From: Mycosarcoma maydis
Lineage: Eukaryota; Basidiomycota; Ustilaginomycetes; Ustilaginales
NCBI RefSeq assembly: GCF_000328475.2
Contig: NC_026481.1
Location: 1-64,000 of the forward strand
Direction: 5' to 3'
Length of the DNA stretch: 64,000 bases
Shown here: positions 22,511-34,816 of the stretch, piece by piece
How positions within the stretch are numbered: position 1 is the first letter of the stretch
How the letters are laid out: the number at the start of each line of letters is the position of its first letter
The notes under the pieces: model-generated
Database searches by the model: none
Told to the model about the DNA's origin: nothing
Seen by the model: the letters and a program-made list of their open reading frames with translations, nothing else
Program-made: the position numbers and the translations under genes

Positions 22511-23129
22511 GCAGGCTTTTACTGGACCAACCAAGCATACACACAGCGGAATGCAGAGTCAGCATCGCACCAGCTCGAGCAAAAACGAAAGACGAAACTG
22601 CGATACGCCAAGCTTGTCCGCTCGCACCAGCGCGCGCTTGTGGACAATCGAGATGCTCGAGACGCACGCAGTGCTGCAACCAGCCATGGTCGCTGCGAGA
22701 CCACGCATCGGCCGGATACGTCAAAGTCGAGCGATCTTGAGCGTCTACGACGTGTCGATTCCAGTTGGGCGCGGCGCGGTGCGGTGCTGGATACGGATGC
22801 AGAGAAACGCGAACGCAGGCTCCTCAATCCACATGAGCATGCGTCAGGGGTGAGCTGCAAGGTCAACGTACCATCGGGTTGATTCTCTGCCGAGTGAGAC
22901 ATGTTGGTGAATGGGTTTCTACTGCGACTGAGCATCGATCTTGTTGTGAGCATGGACTGCGCCTCGATTCTCGACACGGTGAATACAGGCCCCACTCACA
23001 GTCATACGTACGCGCGCAGAGTTGAGGTTCGCTGCAAGTACCGCCGTCACGAATCACAGTGTGTGAGCGTGCTTCAGCTGACGCTTTGACCAGCTTACTG
23101 CAAGATGACGCCCAGAGGATAAGCGAGCG

Positions 23130-23139
23130 ATTTATATAC
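23130..23139 (-). promoter_or_regulatory. TATA box upstream of the acyltransferase
   Basis: Minus strand reads TGTATATAAATCG. It lies about 230 nt above the ATG at 22902 and about 180 above the ATG at 22953, which supports a 5' exon upstream of 22510. Confidence 0.45.
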
Positions 23140-23480
23140 ACGCCTCGCATGTGCTGTGGACCCTGAAGCTCATCTCATGCTCGACCTGAATCGGTTGCAT
23201 TTGCATTCTCACTGGCTTCAAGGCCACCACAACCTCATCAAGGCGGGTTCCATGTAGCAGTCCTCAAACACTCGAAGCTTAACCACTGTACCCAAACGAG
23301 GTCTAGATAAACCATCAGACTTGGGTTGTAATCTTGAGCTCAGACTAGGTCTCGCGTGTATTCGGTGCATCAACGGCATGGCAAGACCCATCATAAGAGG
23401 CAAGGGCATTTGAGGCGTTTGGGAGCATCGCTCGATCGAGGAAAAGAGGCTACAAAGCAGCGAGCGGAGAGGCGAGGCGA

Positions 23481-25506
23481 CTATTGTTTGTCGAGCACGG
23501 GGGAAAGGTCGACGCCGGGTCGAGGCGTGCAGCGCACCTTGAACGGTTTCGGACGTACGCTGAACGCGCGACCGTCCTCTACGGCTGTGAGAGGGTCGAT
23601 GTCATACTCTCCGTCGGGAGCAATATCGAAAAAGTGGGTGAGGAAGACGAGCGTCGTGTAGATTTCGCGAAGCGCCAAGAACACGCCGGGACACATGCGT
23701 CTTCCCATGCCGAAAGCGTACGTCTCGACGCCGCCCATCTTGTTCTCGACGTGTGCATTACTGGCGCTCTTGTCCATGAAGCGCTCCGGCTTGAACTCGA
23801 ACGGGTCGGCGAACTTTTCAGCGTCCACGTTGCACGCCCATGAGTTGAGGAAAAACGTCGTCCCCGCTGGAATCACGGCGTTGTTGTAGGTGACGTCGCT
23901 CACGTTTGTACGCGGCAGACAGATGCGGAACACGTTGAACAGTCGTGATGCCTCCTTGGCCATGGCATGGATATACACCAAGTCCTCCGAGTCAACATGC
24001 GGAAGCTCCCGGTTCGGATAGTGAGCCAACAGTTCGGCCTGTGCCTTGCGCTGGATCTCTGGATGCTTGGCCAGGAAACCGATCGTCCAGATCATTGCTG
24101 CCAACACGCCAATACACAGAAAAGAACTGGTCAGACACGGGATCGGTGCACTTGTGTTGTATCTCTGAGTTGAGCAACTCACTGTTGGCAAAAGTATCCA
24201 GACCTGCCGAGACCATCGAGAGACAGATCGAGTCGATCTCCAAGCGAGACAGCTTCTTGCGCGATTCAGTGTCTTTAAGGATGTTGCCGGCTGCGAACAA
24301 GAAAAGCAACAAGAGTGGTGAGTGTGGTGAGCAGCCTGTCTGGTACGATTGGCACGACTGGCACGACTGGCACGCTTGGTTGGATGTGATCAACGTACTG
24401 ATGCAACTCTCATCCTTGCCTTGGTTGACGCGTTGCTCGAGTTCTTCGTACAGTTTCGACATGAACTTTTTACGACGCAGACCGTACGAAGCAGCCGCCT
24501 TGCTCTTTGCATTAGCCGGCAGGTAGCGCATGAGCGGAACGTAGTCCTGCAACGAACCGGTCACAGCGCGAACACTGTACGAGAAGCAGAGCGCCAAGTT
24601 AGCAAATCGCGAATGCAAGTCAAGCAGGTAGGTGCAAGAGTCGAGTCGACTGATACGTACGAGGCCACTTTAGCAATCACCTCGGAGATTTCATCAAACA
24701 GACCGTCGTCGCGCTCGCCCATGCGGAAGCCGTAGTTGACCTGAAAGCTCGTGTTGAGCGCAAGACGCTGAAAGTAGCTGTACGGAACAATGCCGTTCTT
24801 GCCCGCGTTGCCGTCGTTGAGGATCCGACGAACGGCGTCCAACGACTCTTCGACAATGATGGGCATGTACGACTGGACCGCCGGACGATTGAGCGCAGTG
24901 GCAGCTGCCTTGCGCTTGTTCTTTGTGCTATCGCTCCAGGCCGACGTACCGATAGTGAAGGCAGACGACTTGGACAGCACGCCGTGGAACGTATAGAACC
25001 ATGGTCGTGAGATGAGCGACGAGCCGTGTTCGTTGAACAGAATGTGCGCCGCCTTGGGTGAGTTGACGACCACCACGGTGCGATTCCCGATGTGTACTTT
25101 GAATACCTGGCGTACATACAGAGGCAAGATACACGTCAGAACGTCAGAACGTCAGCACGTCAGCACGTCAGCTCGACCCATGCCAACCACACGAGACATG
25201 GATGCACTGCGGAAACCACGAGAGACGCACATCACCGTATTCTTTGGCAGCTTGACGGAAGTACTCGGCCCAGTTGTTGCCGAGATCGAACCAAGAGCCG
25301 ACGATCGGCCAGCCTCGAGGTCCCGGAAGATTGATGCTGCGATCTCCGGGCAGTACGCTCTTGAGCGTGAGCGTCGAGACCGCGATCATGGCTACAAGAA
25401 CAACCAGCGTCGAGCTCGAAAGTCCAAAGATGGCGTTGCCAGAATCGTGGTCAAACACAAATGACGGGCTGAGCGCCCCGGTACCGAGTAGTTTGGTCGT
25501 GTTCAT
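23481..25506 (-). CDS. cyp3: Cytochrome P450, itaconate 2-hydroxylase of the itaconate cluster
   Basis: Five exons on the minus strand: 25506-25231, 25106-24661, 24574-24399, 24290-24183, 24097-23481, giving 540 residues; introns of 124, 86, 108 and 85 nt all fit GT-AG and keep frame. Features: an N-terminal membrane span, the P-G-P-R-G-W-P hinge near residue 70, I-helix A-G-L-D-T-F-A-N-T across the last intron, K-helix E-A-S-R, P-E-R-F, and heme loop F-G-M-G-R-R-M-C-P-G with Cys near 468. In U. maydis Cyp3 oxidises itaconate to 2-hydroxyparaconate; assignment here rests on cluster order. Divergent from rdo1. The promoter has TATATATAC 76-84 nt upstream and a CACGTG E-box at 25519-25524. Introns 1 and 3 contain small tandem repeats. 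Confidence 0.93.
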
Positions 25507-25581
25507 TGCGACATACAACACGTGAGATGTGAATAGCGATGGACCCGACACCGATGCAGCCGCAAGAGGATGCAAGACGGG

Positions 25582-25590
25582 TATATATAC
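25582..25590 (-). promoter_or_regulatory. TATA box of cyp3
   Basis: TATATATAC about 80 nt upstream of the ATG at 25506. A palindromic CACGTG lies between it and the start codon. Confidence 0.55.
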
Positions 25591-26446
25591 ATGCTGACCA
25601 ATCCGCGTGCGTAACGCGTTTCACGTTTTCGTGGTGGCATCAAGTGATCCATGCCATGAACAGTCCGCAGCGGGATCTCTCGAGGTGACAGGTGCAGTCC
25701 GGATCGGATCTGTTGGGCTGTCTGCTCGCACGCACGGGATTGTACGGCTTTGTAGGGGGCACGAGACGGCGCAGGAGCGCACCGGCGCGCAGGGGCACAG
25801 GGGCACAGGGGCGCACGGTGATCACGAAGCGCCGTCTGACAGGTGTGTAGGAAAGAGCGCAAAGTGTGACGTCCAAGTGGCAAGAGCGCGTGGACATGTA
25901 GCTCAAACGTCGTAAGTACGGGAGCGATGTTAAGCGTCAGCAATCGAATCACGAATGGATGCGCTCGTCGGTGTTGCAAAAGCGTGATCAGCGCGTGACT
26001 TGCACGAGCACAGCGTCGACGCGGTTGCACATTCATCTTGGTGATGGACCTCGCTCTCGACTCTTATCCAGCCCTGAGTGATGCGTCATGCGTCATCCGC
26101 CATTCGTCCATTCACAAGATACTGTACTCGATCGTGGATACACTCTGAGACACGGCTGCTTCTAAGCATGCTAACACGCCCAAATCGCTCGTGAGTCGTG
26201 AGTGAGCAAGCCGCTTGCGAAATTGGGCAACCGCTCACCGTTATGGCTAAGCGAGCGACCAAACACCCAAGCAAGCAATCGCGAATGCCGTGCGTGATCC
26301 ATGGATCACTCACACACTTTCGTGTTTGGCTCGACGCGTCGAGCTTGATCAATCGTTACCATCTTACTACCGACGTTTACGTTTGGTTTCACGTTTGGTG
26401 AGCTTAAGCTTGTCCGACTCACGACTTGATTCACAGACCACCACAC
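25591..26446. promoter_or_regulatory. Divergent intergenic region cyp3 / rdo1
   Basis: 856 bp between two itaconate-pathway genes, so likely to hold shared control sites. Contains GGGGCACAGGGGCACAGGGGCGCA short repeats at 25791-25815 and ATCACGAATGG near 25950. No gene seen. Confidence 0.45.
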
Positions 26447-27312
<866 letters not shown>

Positions 27313-27801
27313 ACGCTCCAACAAATCTCCTGAGTTCAGCTGGTTCGGGAATGCACAAGATCCAACAAACGTCTGCTCGTGTTCGGAAGAGATGTGTGGC
27401 AGTTGAAATATGAGAAAGAAGCGATGAGATTCCTGTCAACCAGTGTGATGAGTACATGAGTATATATACGCTGGTTGCTCAGGGGGCTACAACGGGCACA
27501 TTCGTGAGTGGTATCTCATGTGATCTGGAGGCGCGAAACACGGCGCCCAACGGCGCCCAACGGCGTGTTCACGAAGCGTGCACCAACATCCGATCGCGGT
27601 TGCGGACTGCTGCGTCTTTGTGCTTGCATCTTGAAGTGTGGCGTATGTCTGACACACTTGGAGCGCTTTGATCGTTTGCGTGGAGGGAATGGAATTCAGC
27701 GATTCAGGCACACGCGCCAACAGAAGAGTGCGGATGAGATGGCAAGATTCGTGATTGGACAGGAGCAGACGTCAACGAGGGAGGCCAACAAGGTACACGT
27801 A
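27313..27801. other. Convergent gap rdo1 / tad1 with a stray TATA element
   Basis: 489 bp between two 3' ends. TATATATAC at 27461-27469 resembles the cyp3 TATA box but has no recognised gene after it. GGCGCCCAAC repeats occur at 27541-27564. Confidence 0.4.
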
Positions 27802-29283
27802 TCAGGCCGACGATGGGCGAGACAGCACGCGATCGATCCACTGCGAACACTGGCCGAGGTAGTTGGCGGGATCACAGAGTTTTTCAAGCTCGGTGCGGTC
27901 TAGTTTGGAGGCGATCTCGTGATTTTCGAGGAGGACGTCGAGGAGCGGTCTGTCTTGGACGAACGCGGTTCGACAGCATTCGTAGACGGCGTCGTGTGCG
28001 TACTGACGGCCGAGCGTGTTACCGAGACCCATCATGACGGCTTCCGAGACGATGAGCCCTTTCGAGAGGTCCAGGTTGTGTTGCATTGCGTCTGGGAACA
28101 CCTGGAGGCCGCGCAGGACAAAGTCGGCGTTGTTGAGAGCGGCCGAGGTCCAGTTCATCATGAGTGGCAGCTGGACCCAGATGATCTCCCAGGGACCCGT
28201 GCCACGTTCGTGATCAGACTGCATGGCATCGAGTAGCGCTGCAGCGCCCTGACGCACATTCGCCGCACACGCGTGAATGTAGACACACGAGATCGGATTG
28301 TTCTTCTGTGGCATCGTCGACGACGAGCCGCGGTTCGAGATAAACGGCTCGCCCACCTCGCCCACCTCGGTCTGCGACATGAGCTTGATGTCGGTGGCGA
28401 GTTTGGCAAGCGTTCCAGTGAGCAGGCCGAGGAAGGTACCTACCTCGGCGAAGCGGTCGTGTTCCGTGTGCCACGCAATCTCGGCGGGCGCCAGGTCGAG
28501 CATCTTGGCAAGCGCATCGTGCGTCGCAATGCCCTGGTCACCCAGCGACGACAAGTTGCCCGCTGCACCGCCAAACTCGAGCGTGTAGACGCGCTTTTCG
28601 AGCTCGACGAGACGCTGCTGGTGTCGGCGGAACGTGGCGAGGAAGCGCGCCATCTTGAAGCCAAACGTGATCGGTACCGCCTGCTTGAGGTTGGAACGAG
28701 CCGCCATGGGCACGTTGCGATGCTGCTCGGCGAGATGCTCGAGGCTCGAGACGATGCTGTCGAGTCTCTGCTTGACGAGCGTGAGCGACTGGCGGATCTG
28801 CATGACGGTGGCGGTGTCAGTGATATCCTGCGTTGTGGCGCCCCAGTGACAGTACTCGCCGAGACCATCTTTGCAGTTGGCGACGAGCTGCTGCACGATG
28901 CCCAGCACGGGGTAGCCGATCAGCTCGGTCTTTTGCTTGTACAGAGCCCAGTCGATCTCTTGAACGCGGCAGTGTTCGACGATCTCGTGTGCCGCATTCT
29001 TGGGGATGATCCCGAGATCCGCCTGCACAATCGCGAGCGCCGCTTCGATCTCGAGATAGCACGCCACACGGTTCTGGTCCGACCAGATCTCGCGCATCTG
29101 CGGCGTACCGAAAATGTCGCTCAGCGTTCCTGCCGAGTCCGAGAGATCGGGCAGACCAGTGAGCTTGAGACCGCCGCCTGCCGCCCTGCTCGCCATGCTC
29201 GACATGCCGAGCTTGTGCGATGCCGACGGAGCGCTCAGCTCGTCGCGTTTCGTGGTAGGGTTTGCGTTGAGTGCAGGTGCCAT
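27802..29283 (-). CDS. tad1: trans-Aconitate decarboxylase (itaconate-forming), fumarase/aspartase fold
   Basis: A 493-residue single-exon member of the aspartase/fumarase superfamily, closest in pattern to 3-carboxy-cis,cis-muconate cycloisomerases. Visible blocks: G-A-T-T-Q-D-I-T-D-T-A near residue 147 and the superfamily signature G-S-S-S-T-M-P-Q-K-N-N-P near residue 320. In U. maydis Tad1 decarboxylates trans-aconitate to itaconate in the cytosol, a different route from the cis-aconitate decarboxylase of Aspergillus. No targeting peptide is seen; the first ~45 residues are Ala/Ser-rich and poorly conserved in style. The start is the first in-frame ATG, with a CATATAAAG box about 95-100 nt upstream. 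Flanked by rdo1 (convergent) and itp1 (same strand). Confidence 0.95.
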   Translation of the reverse strand: MAPALNANPTTKRDELSAPSASHKLGMSSMASRAAGGGLKLTGLPDLSDSAGTLSDIFGTPQMREIWSDQNRVACYLEIEAALAIVQADLGIIPKNAAHEIVEHCRVQEIDWALYKQKTELIGYPVLGIVQQLVANCKDGLGEYCHWGATTQDITDTATVMQIRQSLTLVKQRLDSIVSSLEHLAEQHRNVPMAARSNLKQAVPITFGFKMARFLATFRRHQQRLVELEKRVYTLEFGGAAGNLSSLGDQGIATHDALAKMLDLAPAEIAWHTEHDRFAEVGTFLGLLTGTLAKLATDIKLMSQTEVGEVGEPFISNRGSSSTMPQKNNPISCVYIHACAANVRQGAAALLDAMQSDHERGTGPWEIIWVQLPLMMNWTSAALNNADFVLRGLQVFPDAMQHNLDLSKGLIVSEAVMMGLGNTLGRQYAHDAVYECCRTAFVQDRPLLDVLLENHEIASKLDRTELEKLCDPANYLGQCSQWIDRVLSRPSSA

Positions 29284-29376
29284 ACTGGATCGACGTAAAA
29301 GCCAGCCGGTTGGACGCCAGAGAAGATAAGATGTGCGATGGACGTGCAGCATGATGGTTGAGCAAGCTCGAGTGCA

Positions 29377-29385
29377 CTTTATATG
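29377..29385 (-). promoter_or_regulatory. TATA box of tad1
   Basis: Minus strand reads CATATAAAG, about 95-100 nt upstream of the ATG at 29283. Confidence 0.5.
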
Positions 29386-30302
29386 TGTCGTATCCGTCAA
29401 AGTGATGCTGTCGATAACCAAACCAACACGAAAGAGCGTGCAAGCCAACTTTGGTTTGGGCGCAGGTTGAGGTGATGATCAAGGTCATGCGTCGCGAGCG
29501 TGACGAACCGAGCCAAGCCGAGCCGAGCGCTGCGGAGCGCAGCGGAGCGTGGAGAGTCACAGAGTGTAAAGTCTAGAATGGCCAAAACTCACGCTCACGC
29601 ACACCAACGACGACTCACGACTGGACCCTGCATCACGCTTCGTGCTTCGCGCTTCGTACATCGTGCTGGATGCTGGTTGGTCGTCGTCGGCTAAGATAAC
29701 GCGATCGTGACTGAAAAGGCGCACGAAAAGCTCAGTCACGAATTGGTGGTTGTGAATCTGTAAATTACGAATGCCGCAGCGCGTGCAGGTCACGCTTCCA
29801 ACTCGTGAGTGGTGCGCTAAGCATGCATCATGCCACCCCACGTCCATCACGCCTGTTGCACCTTGTCTATGCAAGCTGCGTCGATTGTGTGGTGCTTGCG
29901 AGCTAAGTTAGTCGCTGTTTCTAGCTGATGCACGCCAATCGCGAATCGTGATGGTGAATGTCAACTTGGATCTGACCAACTCAGGACTCGGACGTCAGCC
30001 ATGCTTGCGCTTCGCTCTCTTGTCTGTTGGTGCCGTGCGGAAAGCGAGATGGACAGTCTCTGGCAGACGCTCGCTCATTGCACGTCCCCAAAGTTCCAGG
30101 CAGTCCATACGCAGGAGAGTCTCTAAGTCGTGCAGCCGACACAGCCAATTCAAGAAACCCAGAAGCAGGCGAGCTCAAGCTAGGCTTGCGTTGGGGAGAG
30201 TCCAAGGAGGAAATGTATTGGCATCACGTATGTAATGTACACAAGTCACCAGTCGTGAGTGTTGCCAGGCGTCAAAGCGTCCAGGCGTCAAGGCGTGAGT
30301 GA
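29386..30302. promoter_or_regulatory. tad1 upstream region
   Basis: 917 bp between the tad1 TATA box and the 3' end of itp1. Short direct repeats GCCGAGCGC/GCGGAGCGCAGCGGAGC lie at 29515-29548, and CCAGGCGTCAAGGCG-type repeats at 30266-30297. No gene seen. Confidence 0.4.
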
Positions 30303-32201
30303 TCACGAGTGTTTGCGAGCTGCCCACATTTCGCCGTAGAGGTAGATGAGAACTTGGCAGATGAGACCGACGATCAGTGTGAGTAGTGCGCCGAGCGTAA
30401 AAGTCCAGCCGGCGCCCATTGCGTCGATCATGGGCTGGACCACGGCGACTGCTACTGCGCCGAGCAAGCACCGTCCGACGTTGACCGCTGCGGTTGCGCT
30501 GGCCGCTTTGCCAGGATACAGGTCGACAATGAGCGTATTGACATTGGTAAAGTACATGGTCGAAAACATGCCCACTGTAGAAATCACCAAATGCGAACAG
30601 CACACAAGCATGGTCAGCAATCGCAGTACAGTATCTAGCCGAGCGAGTGGGTCTGCAACCTACGTGTAAACTGAAACACGATCGGAGCGGCGATATGCGT
30701 ATGCGCACGAACACACCATCCGTACGCCAGAAGCGAAGCGCAGTAGCACGGCAGGTAGATCCACGCCGACTGCAACCTTGCGCGCGTCACCTTGACACCA
30801 AGCTTGCTCTTGTCCAACGCACGACGATAGTCCCAGTCGAGGATCTTGCCGGCGAGCACTGTGCCCACCGCACACCCCACACCGCTCGGAACAAAGCATA
30901 CGCCGATCAGGAGCTCGTCCAGACCGTACACCTGCTTGAACAGATACGGCAGCGAACCAGATGACAAGTAGTAGCTCGCATATACCATCGAAAAAGCCAG
31001 GATGGCTAGGCTGGTCTCGGGGCGCGCAAACACCAAAAACGGACGGTGGAAGCCGAAATCGAGCGTGCCATGCAGTGGGTTCTTGATGCCAGGCCGAGGC
31101 GCATTGGCGATCGAGCGTTGCAGCTTGGGCTCCACCAAGGGGCGATAGATGCCCGACGTTTTTGCACTGCCGTTGCCAACAATGACTCGAAGCGTTTCAA
31201 CGAGAAAGAGAAGCATGAACAACAAAAACGGACCCGAGATCGCCGTCAAGAAGAAAAACGTAGCATGGTAGTCCCATCTCTGCGAAAGCGCGCCACCGAC
31301 AACCGGTCCGATGGCGGGGCCCGTGTATTGCGCAAGCGCATAGTAGCCCATGTAACTTCCTCGTTCCTTGCGCTCAGTAACGTCGCCAATCGTACCAGCG
31401 CCAATCGCAATCGCACTGCACGCGCCTGCAGCCTGCACCATACGCAGCACCACCAAGAGCCAGTAGACGTTGGTGAACGACAGCCCGAGGTTGGCAATGA
31501 AAAAGATGAAAAACGTCAAGATGTAGATCGGTCGGCGCCCAAACACCTGTGATGCATCAACAAGATCGAGACAAGATCAAGCCCAAAAAACGCAAGAAAC
31601 GCTTGCATATGTGGTCAGAGAGAGACACGCCAAGCTAAAGCCAACCGAGCGCAATTTTGGCTACTCACATCCGAGAGAGGAGCCCAGATAACCGGTGAAA
31701 GTCCCTGTGCAATCATGTAGACGGTCACCGTGACGTTGGTAGCGGCTGGCAAGGTGTAAGGGGGGAAAGAGAAGAAGCGGAAAGGAGGACAGAGGTGAAT
31801 GAGAAAACAAGTTGACGGCTCCCGAATCGGTTGCTCTGCACGTTTCGCGCCTCAGCCGATAGGTTTCACTCACCTTCAGAGGTATGCAGCATACCGGCGA
31901 TCTGGGGCAGGGCAGGGATGTAAATGTTGATGGCAAACGGCGAAAAAAAGCCGGCAAGAGAGACGGTGAGGACGATAAACAGCTTGGACCGCTTCGTGAA
32001 TGCACAGTACGGCTGCGTGTCGTGAGGCTGTGCGCTCTTTTCTTGAATCGGTACTGTATTGGGCGCCTCCTCGAGCGCAGCGTCGTCTGGGACGCCGGAA
32101 TGATCGGCTTGGTCCATTTCGACTTGGTGGATACTGCGGCTGTTGGCGTCGGGTGTTGATGCTGCGTGAGAGCATGTCAACATGTCAGCGGAGCCACTCA
32201 T
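30303..32201 (-). CDS. itp1: MFS itaconate exporter, DHA1 type
   Basis: Four exons: 32201-31874, 31745-31669, 31546-30664, 30574-30303; 519 residues; introns of 128, 122 and 89 nt keep frame. The acidic N-terminus (~80 residues) precedes 12 hydrophobic spans. MFS motif A is split by intron 2 (L-S-D | V-F-G-R-R-P), and antiporter motif C reads [10 protein letters not shown] in span 5, typical of the DHA1 drug:H+ antiporter group. In U. maydis Itp1 exports itaconate across the plasma membrane. An in-frame ATG at 32285 would add a Ser-rich 28-residue leader coded by a GAT/GGT microsatellite; 32201 is preferred. Divergent from adi1, with 1.2 kb between. Confidence 0.93.
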
Positions 32202-33401
32202 AGCCAAGACGTATGTCAAACGTTTGTCGATTCGAGTGCAGATGTGTGTGGTTGATGATGATGATGATGATGGTGGTGGTAGCATATCAACGTCGATGCT
32301 TACGTCGAGCTTGAGCTTAAAGCCAGCAAAGCTACGCTACGGCAAATAACTTGGCAAGCTTCGGCGACTAGAGGCACGAGCGCTGATTTCACCGTTGTTG
32401 GGTCGTGAATTGGCGGCATCGAGTGCATTCACAAGAGGACCACTGTGAACGAGATACGCAGGCCAGTCACGATTGATTCAGCATGATAGACAAGTGCGAA
32501 GCGCAAAGCACAAAGCACAAAGCACAAAGCCGACTGAGCTAGATAGCTAACCAAACGAGTGCGATAAACTGTCAATTCACCTTTGTGATTCACGATTGTA
32601 CGACGCTTCCTTGTCTGCGAAAATACGCAATCCACACTCGTCACATACGTTACACTGGACTTTTTACTACGGTATCACTTGTGCGCTATTTCGCAAATCC
32701 GAAGTGTCCGAAGAAATGCCATTCGTGATTATCGGCTGTGCGTGAGCAACAGTCCCAAAGCCACAGAGCGATGCACTAGCAGCACCTAGTAGAAGCAAGT
32801 CGTGAGTCAGTGCGAGTGCGAGTGGACTAGCGTACACAGCACGAATCGCTGAATCACGAATCCGATCCATCCTTCTATCCTTCTATCCTCGGAGGAAATC
32901 TTAATAAAAGAAAAGAAAACAATTGTGGATAACTTGATCAAAACACGAAAAATTGCGCTATTTTGATTTAGATTAAGCGCCTTTTTGGAAGCGTTTATGC
33001 CGCCCACGCCGATCTGCGACTCAGGACTGTGGCCAACTTGACGCGAATAACCATGAATCGTGAATGTGAATAATCGTGAATAAGTAACAAACGTGAAAAT
33101 GGGGAATATATTTCAAAACCCGAACCTGTCGTGCGTCAGCGTGACCGGCGCGTGCTCCGACCAGTCAAGTCGAGTGCGTCGAGTGCGCTGTTGGACAGCC
33201 TCTCACGACTCGCACGCTCCGCCAACCATACTCGAGCGCAGCACGCGAAAAGCACGAGTCGTCACACGTTGGCTTGCCAGTCACTTGAACCAGCCAGAGT
33301 CAAGACAGGAGACAGTCACGAGTCGATGGTAAATATAACCTCACCGTCCAAGTGATGGACGCTTGTCGACACATGTCGGTCTTGACTCGACCCAGCTCAC
33401 C
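32202..33401. promoter_or_regulatory. Divergent itp1 / adi1 control region
   Basis: 1.2 kb. Contains a GAT/GGT simple repeat at 32254-32280, AAGCACAAAGC repeats near 32505-32530, an AT-rich block at about 32890-32990, ATTCGTGATT words at 32722 and 33055-33080, and a TATAAC box at 33334-33339, 63-68 nt before the adi1 ATG. Confidence 0.45.
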
Positions 33402-34816
33402 ATGTTGCATCCGATCGATACCACCATCTATCGTGCCGGCACCAGCCGCGGGCTCTACTTTCTCGCCAGCGATCTGCCCGCTGAACCAAGCGAGCGAGAT
33501 GCGGCGCTCATCTCGATCATGGGCTCTGGTCATCCATTGCAGATCGATGGCATGGGCGGTGGCAATTCGTTGACCTCCAAGGTGGCCATCGTCTCTGCTA
33601 GCACACAGCGCAGCGAGTTTGACGTCGACTATCTCTTCTGTCAGGTCGGCATCACTGAGCGCTTTGTCGATACCGCCCCCAACTGCGGCAATCTCATGTC
33701 GGGCGTCGCTGCATTTGCCATTGAACGAGGTCTGGTGCAACCGCATCCGTCGGACACGACTTGTCTGGTTCGCATCTTTAACCTCAACTCCAGACAGGCT
33801 TCCGAGCTCGTCATCCCGGTCTACAACGGTCGCGTTCACTACGATGACATTGATGATATGCACATGCAGCGTCCTTCGGCGCGCGTCGGGCTGCGCTTTC
33901 TCGACACGGTGGGCTCGTGCACTGGGAAGCTTCTGCCCACCGGAAATGCGAGCGACTGGATCGACGGCCTCAAAGTGTCCATCATCGACTCGGCAGTCCC
34001 CGTGGTGTTCATTCGTCAGCACGATGTTGGTATCACCGGTAGCGAGGCGCCCGCCACGCTCAACGCCAACACTGCTCTCCTTGATCGGCTCGAGCGCGTT
34101 CGGCTCGAGGCGGGCCGACGCATGGGTCTCGGCGACGTCTCTGGTAGCGTAGTCCCCAAGCTTTCGCTCATCGGTCCCGGTACAGAGACGACCACGTTTA
34201 CCGCACGCTGTAAGTCGAGTATTTGTTCGAGATCGCATAGCGTTGATACCTAGTGGCTGACGAATACGATTCGTGTTGGAGATGGTCGACAGATTTTACG
34301 CCAAAGGCTTGTCACAACGCACATGCGGTGACGGGTGCCATCTGTACGGCCGGGGCGGCGTATATCGACGGAAGCGTGGTGTGCGAGATTCTTTCGTCGC
34401 GTGCTTCGGCGTGTAGCGCGTCTCAGCGTCGCATTTCGATCGAGCATCCGAGCGGCGTGCTCGAGGTGGGTCTCGTACCGCCTGAAAATGCGGCGCAGTC
34501 GCTCGTGGATGTGGCAGTGGTAGAGCGGTCCATCGCGCTGATCGCGCATGCTCGCGTCTACTACACCACCCCAGATAGGCGGCGCTCGTACGACTCACCG
34601 CTCACTTCGCCCTCCACGCCCGCCGACACGCACAACCTGTTCGATGCAGCGTACCGTCCCGTGATACAGCCTAGTGACACTGACGTAGAGGCTCCACACA
34701 TGCTTGCGCTCGAAAACAAGGAGCAATGCGTGTCTCGGTGCGATACCGCGCTCCACCACATCGTAGCCAGCTACGGCGCTAGCGATGCACACGCATCCGA
34801 CCGCAGCCTCTCTTAG
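33402..34816 (+). CDS. adi1: Aconitate delta-isomerase (PrpF/DUF453 family)
   Basis: Two exons, 33402-34209 and 34293-34816, with an 83-nt intron (GTAAGT...CTGAC...CAG); 443 residues. It is a PrpF-type protein with two diaminopimelate-epimerase-like domains: N-terminal G-T-S-R-G-L-Y-F and [11 protein letters not shown], the first-domain centre N-C-G-N-L-M-S-G, and in the second domain [11 protein letters not shown]. In U. maydis Adi1 isomerises cis- to trans-aconitate in the cytosol, the step before Tad1. The start has a good context (CTCACCATG); earlier ATGs at 33355 and 33373 open short upstream frames. The intron joins R | Y-F-T-P-K cleanly. Confidence 0.94.

Noticed and set aside
28273..29298. 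341-codon plus-strand open frame over tad1
   Set aside because: Exact antisense of a well-identified enzyme gene; the third-position G/C bias of tad1 removes stops on the other strand.
33300..34238. 312-codon minus-strand open frame over adi1
   Set aside because: Antisense shadow; the plus strand encodes a complete PrpF-family protein with a supported intron.
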